DNA from: Streptomyces sp. 846.5
GTDB taxonomy: Bacteria; Actinomycetota; Actinomycetes; Streptomycetales; Streptomycetaceae
Reading direction: 5' to 3'
Assembly: GCF_004365705.1 (NCBI RefSeq)
Contig: NZ_SOBN01000002.1
Span: 1,888,675 to 1,952,674 of the forward strand
DNA length: 64,000 nt
How positions within the stretch are numbered: the first letter of the stretch is position 1; every line of letters begins with the position of its first letter. This document shows, piece by piece, positions 26,771 through 36,252 of this stretch. The notes beneath the pieces were generated by a model. It did not search any database. It was not told the origin of the DNA and saw only the letters and a program-made list of their open reading frames with translations. Both the position numbers and the translations under genes were made by a program.

Positions 26771-27132
26771 ATCGTCAGCAGGGACGGGGCAGATGAGCAG
26801 CGGCCGGCAGCCGGTCGCCACGTCGCAGTCTGCTGCGCAGCGTGAGCAACAGTCAACCCACAGATACGATCGTCCCACCGACCGCTCCCCCTTCCCGGGC
26901 CGCCCGCAGGCGTCGCCCGCTCCCCCAGGACCGTCCCCAACTGCCGTGTTCCACAGGTTCGCTACCCCTTGCGCCGCCATTCGCCATCCGGCGCACGGTT
27001 GCACGACCGGGCGTGCGGCAACACCCCGCGCCCCCGATCGACCGCAACCACGGCCGTCCGCGACACGTCGGACACCACAACGGTCACACCTGTACCGCGC
27101 CGCCGCCGTTCCCGGAGCCCTCCATCGATCCC

Positions 27133-27657
27133 TTGCCAGCGCCGCGCCTCGCCGCCGGATCCGCAGCCGCCGGATCCGCGCGCCACCGGGCGGCCCGTAC
27201 CGACAAGCCGCTGCTGTACCTGGACGTGGACGGCGTGCTCAACCCCGTCTGCCCGCGCCCCGAGGGCGACTTCACGATCTACCGGATCCAGGGCAGCACG
27301 GTGCTGATATCCGCCCGGCACGGCGCCTGGCTCCGCGAGCTCTCGGAGGTCTACCAGCTCGTCTGGGCCAGTACCTGGGAGGCCTACGCCAATCTCTGCA
27401 TCGCGCCGCTGCTGCACCTTCCCGAGCTGCCGTTCGTCCCGGTGGGACGCCGGCCGGGCGGCGACTGGCTGCCGATCGTGCGGCACGCGGCGGGCCGGCC
27501 CTTCGCCTGGGTGGACGACCTCATCCCGGACGCCGTGCTGCGGGACAGCGAGGCCCGGGCCGACCGGTTGCTGCTTCCGGTCGACCCGGGCCAGGGTCTG
27601 CGCCGATCCCATGTGGACCGGCTGTTGCGCGAGCCCCCGATCCGCCCCCTGGTCTGA
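27133..27657 (+). CDS. HAD-like hydrolase (Swiss Army Knife RNA-repair type)
   Basis: The motif LLYLDVDGVLNP is the HAD nucleophile loop DxDG. WASTWEAYAN gives motif II, and FAWVDDLIPD the metal-binding DD pair. The short size of about 170 residues and these motifs fit the HAD_SAK_2 group of actinobacteria. Members are thought to be phosphatases, some linked to RNA repair. The start is uncertain: a TTG at 27133 and a GTG at 27013 are both in frame. No partner gene is evident. Confidence 0.65.
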   Translation: MPAPRLAAGSAAAGSARHRAARTDKPLLYLDVDGVLNPVCPRPEGDFTIYRIQGSTVLISARHGAWLRELSEVYQLVWASTWEAYANLCIAPLLHLPELPFVPVGRRPGGDWLPIVRHAAGRPFAWVDDLIPDAVLRDSEARADRLLLPVDPGQGLRRSHVDRLLREPPIRPLV

Positions 27658-27674
27658 CGGGGACGGTCACCGGG

Positions 27675-28346
27675 TCACGCCTCCTCGGCGAGGATCAGAT
27701 AGAGCTTCTTGCGGGCGTCGGCCAGCACCGCGAGCGCCTTGGTGCGCTGCTCGGGGCTGCCGGTGAGCACCACCTGCCGCAGTGCGTCCTGCACCGCGCC
27801 GCCGGCCTGGCCGAACTCCCTGACGATCTGCCAGTGCTCGCCCTGCCCGGCCTCTTCCCACGGGGCCTCGGGGCCGTTGTCGGCCTCGGCCCGGCCGGTC
27901 TCGGTGAGCTGGAACAGCTTCTTGCCGCCGGTCTCCTCGCTGCTGATCAGTCCCTCCTCCTCCAGCATCTGGAGGGTGGGGTAGACCGATCCGGGGCTGG
28001 GCTTCCAACTGCCGCCGGAGCGCTCCGCGATCTCGCGGATCATCTCGTAGCCGTGCATCGGCCGGTCCTTCAGCAGGGCCAGCAGCGATGCGCGGACGTC
28101 GCCGCGCCGGGCCCGGCCGCCATGACGGCCACCGCGCCCACCGGGGCCTCCGCCCCGGAAGGGACCGAAACCGGGGCCGAACGGTCCCGGACCGAAGCCG
28201 GGTCCTCCGGGGGGCGGGCCGAACCCGCCGAACGCCTGACGGAACTCGGCGCGCGGACCGCGCCCCCGGTGACCGTGTTCTCCGCGCCCGCCCCGGCCGG
28301 GTCGGCCTTCGGGCTGCGCGCCTTCGAATGGAATTCCTGTACGCAT
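27675..28346 (-). CDS. PadR-family regulator
   Basis: A Gly/Arg/Phe-rich, disordered N-terminus (residues 1-95) precedes a PadR winged helix: RASLLALLKDRPMHGYEMIREI and SWKPSPGSVYPTLQMLEEEGLI. The C-terminal helices serve dimerisation. AAAGGA stands eight bases before the ATG. PadR regulators often control an adjacent ABC exporter. Here the exporter operon starts on the same strand further upstream, and its 3' end lies 118 bases from this gene. Inverted repeats at 28375-28407 are likely operators. Confidence 0.9.
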   Translation of the reverse strand: MRTGIPFEGAQPEGRPGRGGRGEHGHRGRGPRAEFRQAFGGFGPPPGGPGFGPGPFGPGFGPFRGGGPGGRGGRHGGRARRGDVRASLLALLKDRPMHGYEMIREIAERSGGSWKPSPGSVYPTLQMLEEEGLISSEETGGKKLFQLTETGRAEADNGPEAPWEEAGQGEHWQIVREFGQAGGAVQDALRQVVLTGSPEQRTKALAVLADARKKLYLILAEEA

Positions 28347-28374
28347 GATCTTCGTCCTTTCATGAACGACTTGT

Positions 28375-28407
28375 ATCGAGTGGTCTCGATGCCTCAACGA
28401 TATATCG
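28375..28407. promoter_or_regulatory. Candidate PadR operators
   Basis: ATCGAG-TGGT-CTCGAT (28375-28390) and the palindrome CGATATATCG (28398-28407) lie 29-61 bases upstream of the PadR start. Their AT-rich cores stand out from the GC-rich surroundings and would suit self-control. Confidence 0.5.
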
Positions 28408-28464
28408 GTAGTAGTCGTTCGGCAAGGCCGAATCTCAAGATCTTCAGCGGCCGGCGACCGGGGG

Positions 28465-30855
28465 CTACTCGGTCCGCAGCGCCGTGGCCGTCCGCGCCTT
28501 CGCCGCCCAGCCGGCCGGCAGCATCGCCCCGCACACCGCGACCGCCACCCCGCCCACCCCGAGCAGGACCAGCTCCAGCAGCCCGTACACGTCCTGGACC
28601 TGCGGCGGGGTGCCGCTGCCGGCCGCCCCCATCACCAGCGGGATGATGAAGTCGTGCAGCGCGATCCCGGCCGGGACGCCGACGGCCGCGCCGACCAGGC
28701 CGGCCCCGGCCACCGAGGACAGCACCTGGGCCACGGTCTGACCCGGCGTCATCCCGACCGCCTTGCAGACCCCCAGGTCGTGGACGCGTTCCCGGGTGTC
28801 CAGGACCACCGAGTTGAGCACCCCGAGCCCGGCGACCGAGACCAGCATCAGCGTCAGCAGCACCGACATCGCGTCGAAGGCGACGACGGTCGGGCTCAGA
28901 TGCCCCGCCTGGGTGGCCTCGACCTGGGCGTCGGTCGACTGCAGTGCGGTGCGCAGCGCCGTGACGTAGCCCGCGACATCGGTGCCCGGCTTGAGCACCA
29001 CGTCGTAGAAGTCCGGGTGCAGCCCGGGCTGGGCCCCGGCCAGTGTGGCCATGTCGGTGTTGATGGTCAGCCCGGCGTTGCCCGGGTCGAAGTCCTCGCC
29101 GACGATCCGTACCGGCACCTTGACGCCGTGGTCGACCAGGGTGACGGTGTCGCCGACCCGGGTACCGGTGGTGGCGAGGAAGTGCGTCGGCACCGCGATC
29201 TCCCCCGGACCGTCGAACCAGCGGCCGGAGATGAGGGCGAATGCCTCGACCCCGGACGGCCCCTGGTACAGGCGCACCCGGATCGTCCCGGTGCCCCCGG
29301 CCACACTGACCAGGCCCTGGCTCTGCCCGATGGTCCCGGCCGTGCCCGGCTGGGCCTGGATGGTCGCACGCACCTTCGCCGCGTCCGCGGAGGACGCGGC
29401 GGACGCCGCGACGCCCTGGGGCACCGGCCCTCCGCCACCGCCGAGGAACACCGACACCGGGATCGACTGCTGGGGGTGCCGTGCGCTGGTCACCGCGCTC
29501 GCGGTCGAGGTCAGCCCGATCGCGAAGGTCGCCGCCGTGGTGCCGAACACCACCGCCGCCAGCAGCGCCGCCGAGCGGACCGGACGGGCGAACGGCGAGG
29601 CCAGCCCGAGGGTCACTGCCCGGGGCAGCGGCAGTCGGGCCGCGAGCCGCTGCGCCCAGCGGCCCCGTCCGGTACGGGGCGCGCGCCCCACCGCGAGCGC
29701 CTCGACGGTGCGCAGCCGGCCCGCCCGCAGAGCGGGAACCAGCGCCGCGAGGGCGACCAGGACCAGCGCCGCGGCCGGCACCGCCAGGTCGATCCACCAG
29801 CTGACCCCGGACGAGCTGCCGCCGTACATCTGCGCGGTGTCGCCCATCAGCGGCATCGCCAGCAGGTTGCCGAGCACCACGCCCAGCAGCGCGCCGACGG
29901 CCGAAGGGATCAGCGCCTGCGCCAGATACGCCCGGACCACCTGACCCGGCGTCAGGCCGATCGACTTCAGGATGCCGATCCTGCGGATCTGCGCGCCGAC
30001 CGCCCCGCTGACCACACTGGCGATGATGATCACCGACATCAGCAGCCCCAGCACGCCGAAGGCCATCATCACCGGCACGAACAGGGCGGTGTTCTCGTCG
30101 GCCGCCAGCTTCACGTCCAGGTAGGACTGAGCGCTCACCAACGCTCCCTTGGGCAGAGCGGCCGCGATCGCGGCCCGGTCGGCGTTCAGCTCGGCGGTGG
30201 TCGCGGCGGAGCTGAAGCGGTAGAGCATCTGCGCGCCGGCCGCCGCACCGGAGGTCCGCAGCGCGTCGATCTCGGCCGGGACCACCCATCCGTCCGCGCT
30301 GTCGGTGACCGACGAGGCGAGACCGACGATGGTCAGGGTCGGGCTCCCGGCCGCGCTGGATGCCTTCATGGTGCTGCCGACCTTGGTGTCGGGACCCACC
30401 GAGTTCGCGTTGGTGGAGAGCACGATCTCCCCCGGCCCGGTCGCCCAACGCCCCGACCGCAGGGTGATGTCGTCAACGCCGCCACCGGCCGACGGCCGCC
30501 CGACGATGGTCTCGGCCTGCTGGAGGTCGGCGCCACCGGGACCGGGCGGATCAATCTGCACCACCTGGTACGGGCCCGAGCTCGCGGTGATCCCGGCCAG
30601 GCGCCCGGTGGCCGTGATCTGTTCGGACGTCGTCCTGCTCTCGTCGAACTGCGCGGTCAACTGCGCTCCGTGCTGCCGCGCGAAGGCCGTGTCGAACGGC
30701 GCGGACGCACCCGCCATCAGCGACCCCGCGACCACCGCGGAGGCCACCGCCATCAGCACCGACAGGGTCATCACGACGGTCTGCACCCGCCGGCGGCCGA
30801 CCCGACCCAGCCGGATCCGCCCACCCCACTTCATCCGCCCAGTACTGTCAGTCAT
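28465..30855 (-). CDS. FtsX-like ABC transporter permease
   Basis: The 796-residue protein has an N-terminal membrane segment, a large extracytoplasmic domain, three segments near residues 275-410, a linker, a second set of the same layout, and three C-terminal segments. This is the duplicated FtsX/MacB-like form used in lipid, peptide or antibiotic export. The ATG overlaps the stop of the ATPase gene by four bases, so expression is coupled. It forms one exporter with the ATPase. Confidence 0.9.
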   Translation of the reverse strand: MTDSTGRMKWGGRIRLGRVGRRRVQTVVMTLSVLMAVASAVVAGSLMAGASAPFDTAFARQHGAQLTAQFDESRTTSEQITATGRLAGITASSGPYQVVQIDPPGPGGADLQQAETIVGRPSAGGGVDDITLRSGRWATGPGEIVLSTNANSVGPDTKVGSTMKASSAAGSPTLTIVGLASSVTDSADGWVVPAEIDALRTSGAAAGAQMLYRFSSAATTAELNADRAAIAAALPKGALVSAQSYLDVKLAADENTALFVPVMMAFGVLGLLMSVIIIASVVSGAVGAQIRRIGILKSIGLTPGQVVRAYLAQALIPSAVGALLGVVLGNLLAMPLMGDTAQMYGGSSSGVSWWIDLAVPAAALVLVALAALVPALRAGRLRTVEALAVGRAPRTGRGRWAQRLAARLPLPRAVTLGLASPFARPVRSAALLAAVVFGTTAATFAIGLTSTASAVTSARHPQQSIPVSVFLGGGGGPVPQGVAASAASSADAAKVRATIQAQPGTAGTIGQSQGLVSVAGGTGTIRVRLYQGPSGVEAFALISGRWFDGPGEIAVPTHFLATTGTRVGDTVTLVDHGVKVPVRIVGEDFDPGNAGLTINTDMATLAGAQPGLHPDFYDVVLKPGTDVAGYVTALRTALQSTDAQVEATQAGHLSPTVVAFDAMSVLLTLMLVSVAGLGVLNSVVLDTRERVHDLGVCKAVGMTPGQTVAQVLSSVAGAGLVGAAVGVPAGIALHDFIIPLVMGAAGSGTPPQVQDVYGLLELVLLGVGGVAVAVCGAMLPAGWAAKARTATALRTE

Positions 30856-31550
30856 CGGACGACCTCCGCGTTCTTGCTGCGGTCCACCGCGACATGCCCG
30901 TCCACCAGCTGGATCGTCCGCTCGGCACAAGCCTCGGCCAGGGCCAGGTCATGGGTGACCAGGACGACGGTCTGGCCGCTGCGATGCAGATCGACCAGCA
31001 ACTGCCGCACCTCCTGTCCCGATGCGGTGTCGAGCGCCCCGGTGGGCTCGTCCGCGAGCAGCAGGGCCGGACGGTTGATCAGCGCCCGGGCCACCGCGAC
31101 CCGCTGCCGCTCCCCGCCGGACAGCCGCCCGGGGTAGGCGTCGGCGTGCTTGGCGATGCCCAGCACCCCCATCAGCTCGGCCGCCCTGGTGGCCGCCTTC
31201 CCCCGTGCGCTGCCCGCGAGTTGGGCCGGCAGCAGGATGTTGTCCCGCACCGTCAGGTCGTCCAGCAGGTTGAAGAACTGGAACACCATGCCGATCCGGT
31301 CGCGGCGGAAGCACGCCAGTGCCTTCTCGCCGAGTCCGTCGATCTGCAGCCCGCCGACGGACACCCGGCCCTCGCTCGGCCGGTCCAGCCCCGCCACCAG
31401 GTTCAGCAGGGTCGACTTGCCGCTGCCCGACGGACCGGTCACCGCCACCGCCTCGCCCTCGGCGACCGTCAGCGTCACCGGCCCCAACGCCGGTGCACCG
31501 GCGTTGTCGTAGCGCTTGACCACGCCTTCCAGTTCGATCACATTCGCCAT
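30852..31550 (-). CDS. ABC transporter ATPase (MacB/LolD type)
   Basis: Walker A GPSGSGKSTLL, the Q-loop in MVFQFFNLLDDLTV, the signature LSGGERQRVAVARAL, Walker B LLLADEPTGALD and the switch His in LVTHDLALAEA are all present. The FQ-NLL and EPTGALD forms are typical of MacB/LolD-like ATPases. An in-frame ATG at 31571 is an alternative start. It is the first gene of the exporter operon and is divergent from the two-component system. Confidence 0.93.
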   Translation of the reverse strand: MANVIELEGVVKRYDNAGAPALGPVTLTVAEGEAVAVTGPSGSGKSTLLNLVAGLDRPSEGRVSVGGLQIDGLGEKALACFRRDRIGMVFQFFNLLDDLTVRDNILLPAQLAGSARGKAATRAAELMGVLGIAKHADAYPGRLSGGERQRVAVARALINRPALLLADEPTGALDTASGQEVRQLLVDLHRSGQTVVLVTHDLALAEACAERTIQLVDGHVAVDRSKNAEVVR

Positions 31551-31773
31551 ACCCCGGCCCGTCCCTGTCATCTCGTCCAGCTGTCGTCGCCGCGGCTCTC
31601 CCCCGGCGACAACGAACTTAGGAGCGTGGCCTGTTGGGCCGCGTCGGCCGTCGAAGCGACGTTTCGTCGGCCGCGCGGACGACCCCGGCCGGGGGTCATC
31701 CCTGAGATGTACTCCGCGCGGCTGCAGGGCTGATCAACGAGACGGATGCGCGGCTGGGCAGAACCGCCGCAGA

Positions 31774-33102
31774 ATGACCCCCATGGAACTGGTAGGAGGG
31801 CGCGACCTGCGCCGATATCTGCGCACCGTGCTGCGTCCCGAGGGGCAGGCCGTCCGGCTGCCGCGCTGGTCCCAGGGGGCCGACGCGGTGTTCGCGGTCC
31901 TGGTCACCGTCCTCGTGCTGCTCTCCATGCGGCACAGCGTGATCGCCTGGCAGGGGACGAGTCCCGCTTACCCCACTGCGCCCACGGCTCCGGTCCCGCC
32001 GCCGGTGGACCCGACGGCCGTCCCGGTCAGCCCGGACTGGCATCAGTACCTCACCGGCGCCCTGGCCGGCCTGGCCCTGGCGGCGCGGCGGCGGTTCCCG
32101 CTCGCCACCTTCTGGGTGGTGCTGATCGCCCTGCGCTCCGACAACTTCCTGCCGGCCGCGGTCACCCTGCTGGTCAGCTCCATCGCCATCTGCGCCGCGG
32201 TCCTGCACAGCCGCAACCTGGTCCCGGTGCTGGGGAGTTTCACGCTGGCGGCGCTGCTGACCACCACCATGTTCAAGAACGCCGCCACGGCCGTGCCGCC
32301 GGTGCTCATCCTCATGCTGGTCCTCGGCCTGCTCGGCGGAACCACCCGGCTCTGGCGCATGCGGGTGGCCGCTACGCAGCTCCGGATCGCCGAGATCCAG
32401 CAGGCCCAGCAGGCGGCGATGCGCCAGGCCGTCGAGGAGGAGCGCTCCCGGATCGCGAGCGAACTCCACGATGTGGTCACCCACAACGTCAGCGTGATGG
32501 TCATTCAGGCCGGGGCGGCCCGGACCGTGCTGGACACCTCGCCGGAACTGGCCAAGGAGGCGATGCTCGCCGTCGAAGCCGGCGGCAGGGCGGCGATGGC
32601 CGAACTCCGGCACGTCATGGGCCTGTTGGCGGCGTCGGGCACCGGCCCGCAGAAGAACCTCGGCGACGGCCGCCCTTCGGCCGACGAGCTGGTGCCGCAG
32701 CCGGGCCTCGGCCAGCTCCCGGCCCTGGTCGACCGGGTCCGCGCGGCCGGGATCCCGGTCGCCGTCTCGGTCTCGCTGCCGCCCGAACCACTCATGTCAG
32801 GAATCGATCTGACGGCCTATCGGGTGGTCCAGGAGGCACTGACCAACACCATCAAACATGCGGTCGGCGCATCCTCCTCGGTCACCGTCGGCCACTCCGG
32901 CGGACTGCTGGAGATCGAGGTCGTCGACACCGGCGGCACTCCGGGATTCCAGTCCCTGACCGGCAACAGCCGCGGCCTGCTCGGCCTGCGCGAACGGCTC
33001 GCCGTCTACGGCGGGACGCTTGACGCCGGGCGTACGATCAGCGGCGGCTACCGGGTCCAGGCCCGCATCCCCCTGGAACACAGCATGAGGCAGACCGTAT
33101 GA
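31774..33102 (+). CDS. Sensor histidine kinase (NarL/HisKA_3 type)
   Basis: About six hydrophobic segments lie at residues 30-200 and no large extracellular sensor is present. HisKA_3 follows, with the phosphate-accepting His232 in IASELHDVVTHNVSVMV. The HATPase domain contains VVQEALTNTIKHA and GLLGLRERLAVYGG. It is paired with the response regulator 10 bases downstream. The divergent ABC exporter is the most likely target, a pattern seen for antibiotic or envelope-stress detoxification systems. Confidence 0.92.
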   Translation: MTPMELVGGRDLRRYLRTVLRPEGQAVRLPRWSQGADAVFAVLVTVLVLLSMRHSVIAWQGTSPAYPTAPTAPVPPPVDPTAVPVSPDWHQYLTGALAGLALAARRRFPLATFWVVLIALRSDNFLPAAVTLLVSSIAICAAVLHSRNLVPVLGSFTLAALLTTTMFKNAATAVPPVLILMLVLGLLGGTTRLWRMRVAATQLRIAEIQQAQQAAMRQAVEEERSRIASELHDVVTHNVSVMVIQAGAARTVLDTSPELAKEAMLAVEAGGRAAMAELRHVMGLLAASGTGPQKNLGDGRPSADELVPQPGLGQLPALVDRVRAAGIPVAVSVSLPPEPLMSGIDLTAYRVVQEALTNTIKHAVGASSSVTVGHSGGLLEIEVVDTGGTPGFQSLTGNSRGLLGLRERLAVYGGTLDAGRTISGGYRVQARIPLEHSMRQTV

Positions 33103-33112
33103 GGAGCACCGC

Positions 33113-33796
33113 GTGACCCAACCGCCCCTGCGCGCCGTCATCGCCGACGACCAGGCGCTGGTCCGCACCGGCTTCGGGATGATCCTGGCCGCCGACGGCA
33201 TCGAGGTGGTCGCCGAGGCCGTCAACGGAGCCGACGCCGTCGCCGCGGTCCGGCGCACCCGGCCCGACGTGGTCCTCATGGACATCAGGATGCCCGAGCT
33301 GGACGGCCTGGAGGCCACCCGGCAGATCATGGCGGGCGGCGCGGACGGCACCCGGGTCCTCATCCTCACCACCTACGACCTGGACCACTACGTCTATGCG
33401 GCGCTGACCGCCGGCGCCAGCGGCTTCCTGCTCAAGGACGTCACCCCCGAGCACCTGGTCGCCTCGGTCCGCCTGGTCCGCTCCGGCGACGCCCTGCTCG
33501 CCCCGACCATCACCCGTCGGCTGATCGAGCGCTTCGCACCCCGGGACGAGGCCAGGGCCACCCTGCACCGCGACCTCTCCGAGCTGACGCCCCGTGAGCT
33601 GGAGGTGCTGCGGCTGCTGGCCACCGGCCTCAGCAACGCCGAGCTCGCCGACCGGCTCACCCTCAGCGCGACCACGGTGAAGACCCATGTGGCCCGGATC
33701 CTCTCCAAACTCGGACTGCGCGACCGGGTCCAGGCGGTGGTGCTCGCCTACGAGACCGGTCTGATCTCCCCGGGCGGACCCTCGGATCCCGTCTGA
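33113..33796 (+). CDS. NarL/LuxR-type response regulator
   Basis: The receiver domain has Asp12/Asp13, the phosphorylated Asp57 in VVLMDIRMPELDG, and Lys in FLLKDVTPEHL. The C-terminal LuxR helix-turn-helix begins LTPRELEVLRLLATGLSNAELA. The gene follows the kinase closely and starts at GTG. It probably activates the divergent exporter. Confidence 0.95.
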   Translation: MTQPPLRAVIADDQALVRTGFGMILAADGIEVVAEAVNGADAVAAVRRTRPDVVLMDIRMPELDGLEATRQIMAGGADGTRVLILTTYDLDHYVYAALTAGASGFLLKDVTPEHLVASVRLVRSGDALLAPTITRRLIERFAPRDEARATLHRDLSELTPRELEVLRLLATGLSNAELADRLTLSATTVKTHVARILSKLGLRDRVQAVVLAYETGLISPGGPSDPV

Positions 33797-33816
33797 CGGA
33801 GCCTCAGCAGGCCGCA

Positions 33817-33856
33817 GGGGCGCGGGCCGGCCACGGAGTGGCACAGCCCGCGCCCC
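33817..33856. terminator. Hairpin between convergent genes
   Basis: GGGGCGCGGGC (33817-33827) pairs perfectly with GCCCGCGCCCC (33846-33856). It lies between the response regulator and the convergent secreted protein gene and can stop both. Confidence 0.7.
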
Positions 33857-33877
33857 ACGCGCATCGGACGACGGTGG

Positions 33878-35401
33878 TCAGCCGACGTTGAGCGCGGTGT
33901 CGTCCACGACGAACGAGGTCTGCTTGGTGCTGTCCTCGGCACCGGTGAGCTGCAGGGTGACGGTCTGTCCGGCGTACGAGGCCAGGCTGAAGCTGTGCTG
34001 GGTGTACCCCGAGGCGGCGTTCAGGTTGGAGTAGGTGGCCAGCGTGGACAGCACCGTGCCCGAGCTGTCCAGCACCTGGACCTTCAGGGTGTCGTAGGCC
34101 GTGCTGGTGGTGGTCTCGGCGGTGTCGATGTGCAGGTAGAAGCTGAACCCGTAGCTGGAGCAGCCGCTGGGCAGGGTCACCGACTGGGCGAGCGTGTCGG
34201 TGGTGGTGGTGCCGTAGCCGTCGAGCCAGGCGTCGTAACTGCCGGTGCGCGCGGGCTCCGAGGAGCCGCTGTAGATGGAGCTGCTGTCGTTCACGACCCA
34301 CGGCGAGGCGGAGCCGGTCTCGAAACCGGCGTTGCCGAGCAGCTGGCTGGAGGTGCAGCTGCCGGTCGCCGTGGCGGTGGGGCTGGCCGAGGCGCTGGCG
34401 GAAGCGCTCGCCGAAGCACTGGCCGACGCGCTCGCGGAGGCAGTGGGCGAGCTGGTGGAGGTGGTGCCGCTCGCGCCCGCGAGCCAGGCGGTGGCGTTCA
34501 GGGCAAGGGCGGGGTTGGTGCCGGCAGTGTCGTTCCACCCGTCGTGGAGGGACTTGCCCGACTCCCCGGTCCCGTCGTCGGCGGCGGAGCTGTCGCCCCA
34601 GATGGCGACCCGCCCGGAACCGAAGCTACTGGTGGTGAAGAACGCGCCGGTGTTGCCGCTGTAGCCGGTGCGGTAGAGCAGGCCCTTGACCGAGGAGTTG
34701 TCGGCCGGGTGGAGCGTCTCGGTGGTGCCGTTGTAGATGTTGCTGCTCTTCACCGTACCGAAGCTGCCGTTCAGCACCGGGTCGGTGCTGTCCGTGATGG
34801 CTTTCGGGACGTCCTTGACGATGTTCAGCAGGTCGACGGAGAAGCCGAAGGGGTCGCTGCTGTCGACCGTGTTGTTGGTCATCAGGTCGTTGATGATGGC
34901 CGGGGAGTCGTAGCCGTCGTTGTTGCGGTCGCTGCCGGTGTGGTCGGAGATCAGGAACAGACCTCCGCCGCTCTTCACGAAGTTCATCAGCGCGGTCTTC
35001 TCCGCGGCGGTGAACAGCGTGTTCGGCTCGTCTATGACGACGGCGTTGAAGTTGCTCAGGTCCAGGCTGGCGCTGGTGCCGTAGCTGAGCGCGCTGGTGG
35101 TGGTCTTCAGGCTGTACGAACCGGTCTTCTGCAGGGCGACGCCCCAGCTGGAGAGGGCGCCGGTCCAGTCGCTCTCGACGGACGGGTTGGCGTTCTCGGC
35201 CAGCGGGTCGGGCTTGCTGGTGCTGATGATCCAGTCGGCGTTTCCTGCGGTCTCCGCGTGGCCGTCGTCGAACAGCACGTTGTACTTGGTGGCCGCGTGC
35301 GCCGTGGGGGCTATGGCGGTGACGCCCACCAGCCCGGCGCCGATCGTGATGGCTGCGGCGAACACAGCGACCAGCCGCCGATCCTTACGAACACCCGTCA
35401 T
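33878..35401 (-). CDS. Secreted ThuA/glutamine-amidotransferase-like protein with Ala-Ser linker
   Basis: A signal peptide ends near residue 36 (PTAHA/ATKYN). Residues 37-310 look like a class I glutamine amidotransferase/ThuA-like fold (VLFDDGHAETAG, FNAVVIDEP, FVKSGGGLFLISDHTG, GRVAIWGDSSAADDGTG). An Ala-Ser repeat linker follows (about 318-345). The C-terminal 150 residues form a beta-rich domain (LLGNAGFETGSASPW, ASYAGQTVTLQLTG) like the carbohydrate-binding or jelly-roll domains of secreted enzymes. It may act on or bind extracellular polysaccharide. GGAGG precedes the ATG. Two direct GCGCGTAGA repeats stand upstream. Confidence 0.7.
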   Translation of the reverse strand: MTGVRKDRRLVAVFAAAITIGAGLVGVTAIAPTAHAATKYNVLFDDGHAETAGNADWIISTSKPDPLAENANPSVESDWTGALSSWGVALQKTGSYSLKTTTSALSYGTSASLDLSNFNAVVIDEPNTLFTAAEKTALMNFVKSGGGLFLISDHTGSDRNNDGYDSPAIINDLMTNNTVDSSDPFGFSVDLLNIVKDVPKAITDSTDPVLNGSFGTVKSSNIYNGTTETLHPADNSSVKGLLYRTGYSGNTGAFFTTSSFGSGRVAIWGDSSAADDGTGESGKSLHDGWNDTAGTNPALALNATAWLAGASGTTSTSSPTASASASASASASASASASASPTATATGSCTSSQLLGNAGFETGSASPWVVNDSSSIYSGSSEPARTGSYDAWLDGYGTTTTDTLAQSVTLPSGCSSYGFSFYLHIDTAETTTSTAYDTLKVQVLDSSGTVLSTLATYSNLNAASGYTQHSFSLASYAGQTVTLQLTGAEDSTKQTSFVVDDTALNVG

Positions 35402-35440
35402 GAGTGCATCCTCCGTTTGGAGTTGACGACGCGTCGGACG

Positions 35441-35479
35441 GGAGTATCCGCGCGTAGACTTGGAGTATTCGCGCGTAGA
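35441..35479. promoter_or_regulatory. Two direct repeats sharing the CGCGCGTAGA core
   Basis: GGAGTATCCGCGCGTAGA (35441-35458) and GGAGTATTCGCGCGTAGA (35462-35479) repeat with a 21-base period, two DNA turns, 40-78 bases upstream of the secreted protein gene. The core also flanks the promoter region of the secreted PLD-like gene (7771-7834). Confidence 0.6.
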
Positions 35480-35564
35480 TGCAGCCGTGGATAGGTCTCG
35501 TAGGTTAAGAATTCTTGACGATCACATGACATTGCAGGTCGGAGCTTGACGCCGGAAGCAGACA

Positions 35565-35612
35565 GAAGCGCCGCCAGCGTCCTCGGCAGAGGCAGAGGGC
35601 TGGCGGCGCTTC
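35565..35612 (-). terminator. Hairpin after the 35633 gene
   Basis: GAAGCGCCGCCAGC (35565-35578) pairs perfectly with 35599-35612 across a 20-base loop. It lies about 20 bases past the stop codon of the minus-strand gene ending at 35633 and is a likely intrinsic terminator. Confidence 0.7.
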
Positions 35613-35632
35613 CGACAGGGGGCCGGTCTCCG

Positions 35633-36148
35633 TCACTCCGGCGTGGCGTCAGCCGGCGGCGCCGTGTCGGGTCCCTGCTCGCGCACCTCCCGGACGTGCC
35701 GCAGCGCCTCGCGCAGGTCGCCGAGCCAGGCATCGGCGTTCTCGCCCACCTGGCGGACGCACCAGGCCAGCGCGTCGCTGCGGCTGCGGGCGACGCCCGC
35801 CGCGACCAGGGTGTCCAGCACCTGCCGCTCGGGCTGCCGCAGCCGGGTCATCGCCGGGACGGCGAGGTGGGTGAACATCACCCGCTCGTCCACGTGCAGC
35901 ACGCCCCAGGACACCTTGCGCCCGTAGCGCCGCTCGGCCTGCTTGGCCACCGCCATCCGCTCGCCCCGGGTCCGCTCCCGGAACTCCGCCACCGCCCGCT
36001 CCGCGGACTCCCCAGCCGGAATCCGGCCGACCACCGTGATCTCCTCACGATCGGCCTGGATCTCCGGCGTCTCCTCGAACAGCCCCTCGGGCAGTCGCTC
36101 GGCGAACCACGCCGCCACCGACTCCCCGGTCCTGCCGCTACCAGTCAT
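35633..36148 (-). CDS. Conserved hypothetical protein with RHH-like C-terminal region
   Basis: The 171-residue soluble protein has a mixed N-terminal part (EITVVGRIPAG, AVAEFRERTRGERMAVAKQAERRYG). The stretch VLDTLVAAGVARSRSDALAWCVRQV resembles the helix pair of ribbon-helix-helix proteins. A charged C-terminal helix follows. I recognise it as a streptomycete protein of unknown function. A strong terminator follows the gene, so it is probably transcribed alone. Confidence 0.6.
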   Translation of the reverse strand: MTGSGRTGESVAAWFAERLPEGLFEETPEIQADREEITVVGRIPAGESAERAVAEFRERTRGERMAVAKQAERRYGRKVSWGVLHVDERVMFTHLAVPAMTRLRQPERQVLDTLVAAGVARSRSDALAWCVRQVGENADAWLGDLREALRHVREVREQGPDTAPPADATPE

Positions 36149-36252
36149 GAAATCACCATTACATGATTACAAGCCTCAGCCAAGAGCTCGCCCCGGGACG
36201 GTGCTGAGCCCTCAGCGAACAGGTTGCAAGAAGCGGGGTACGGCGGCGCCGG

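Noticed and set aside
28654..31137. Plus-strand frame of 827 codons opposite the ABC exporter
   Set aside because: The permease and ATPase on the minus strand show all family motifs. The opposite frame is low-complexity without any motif.
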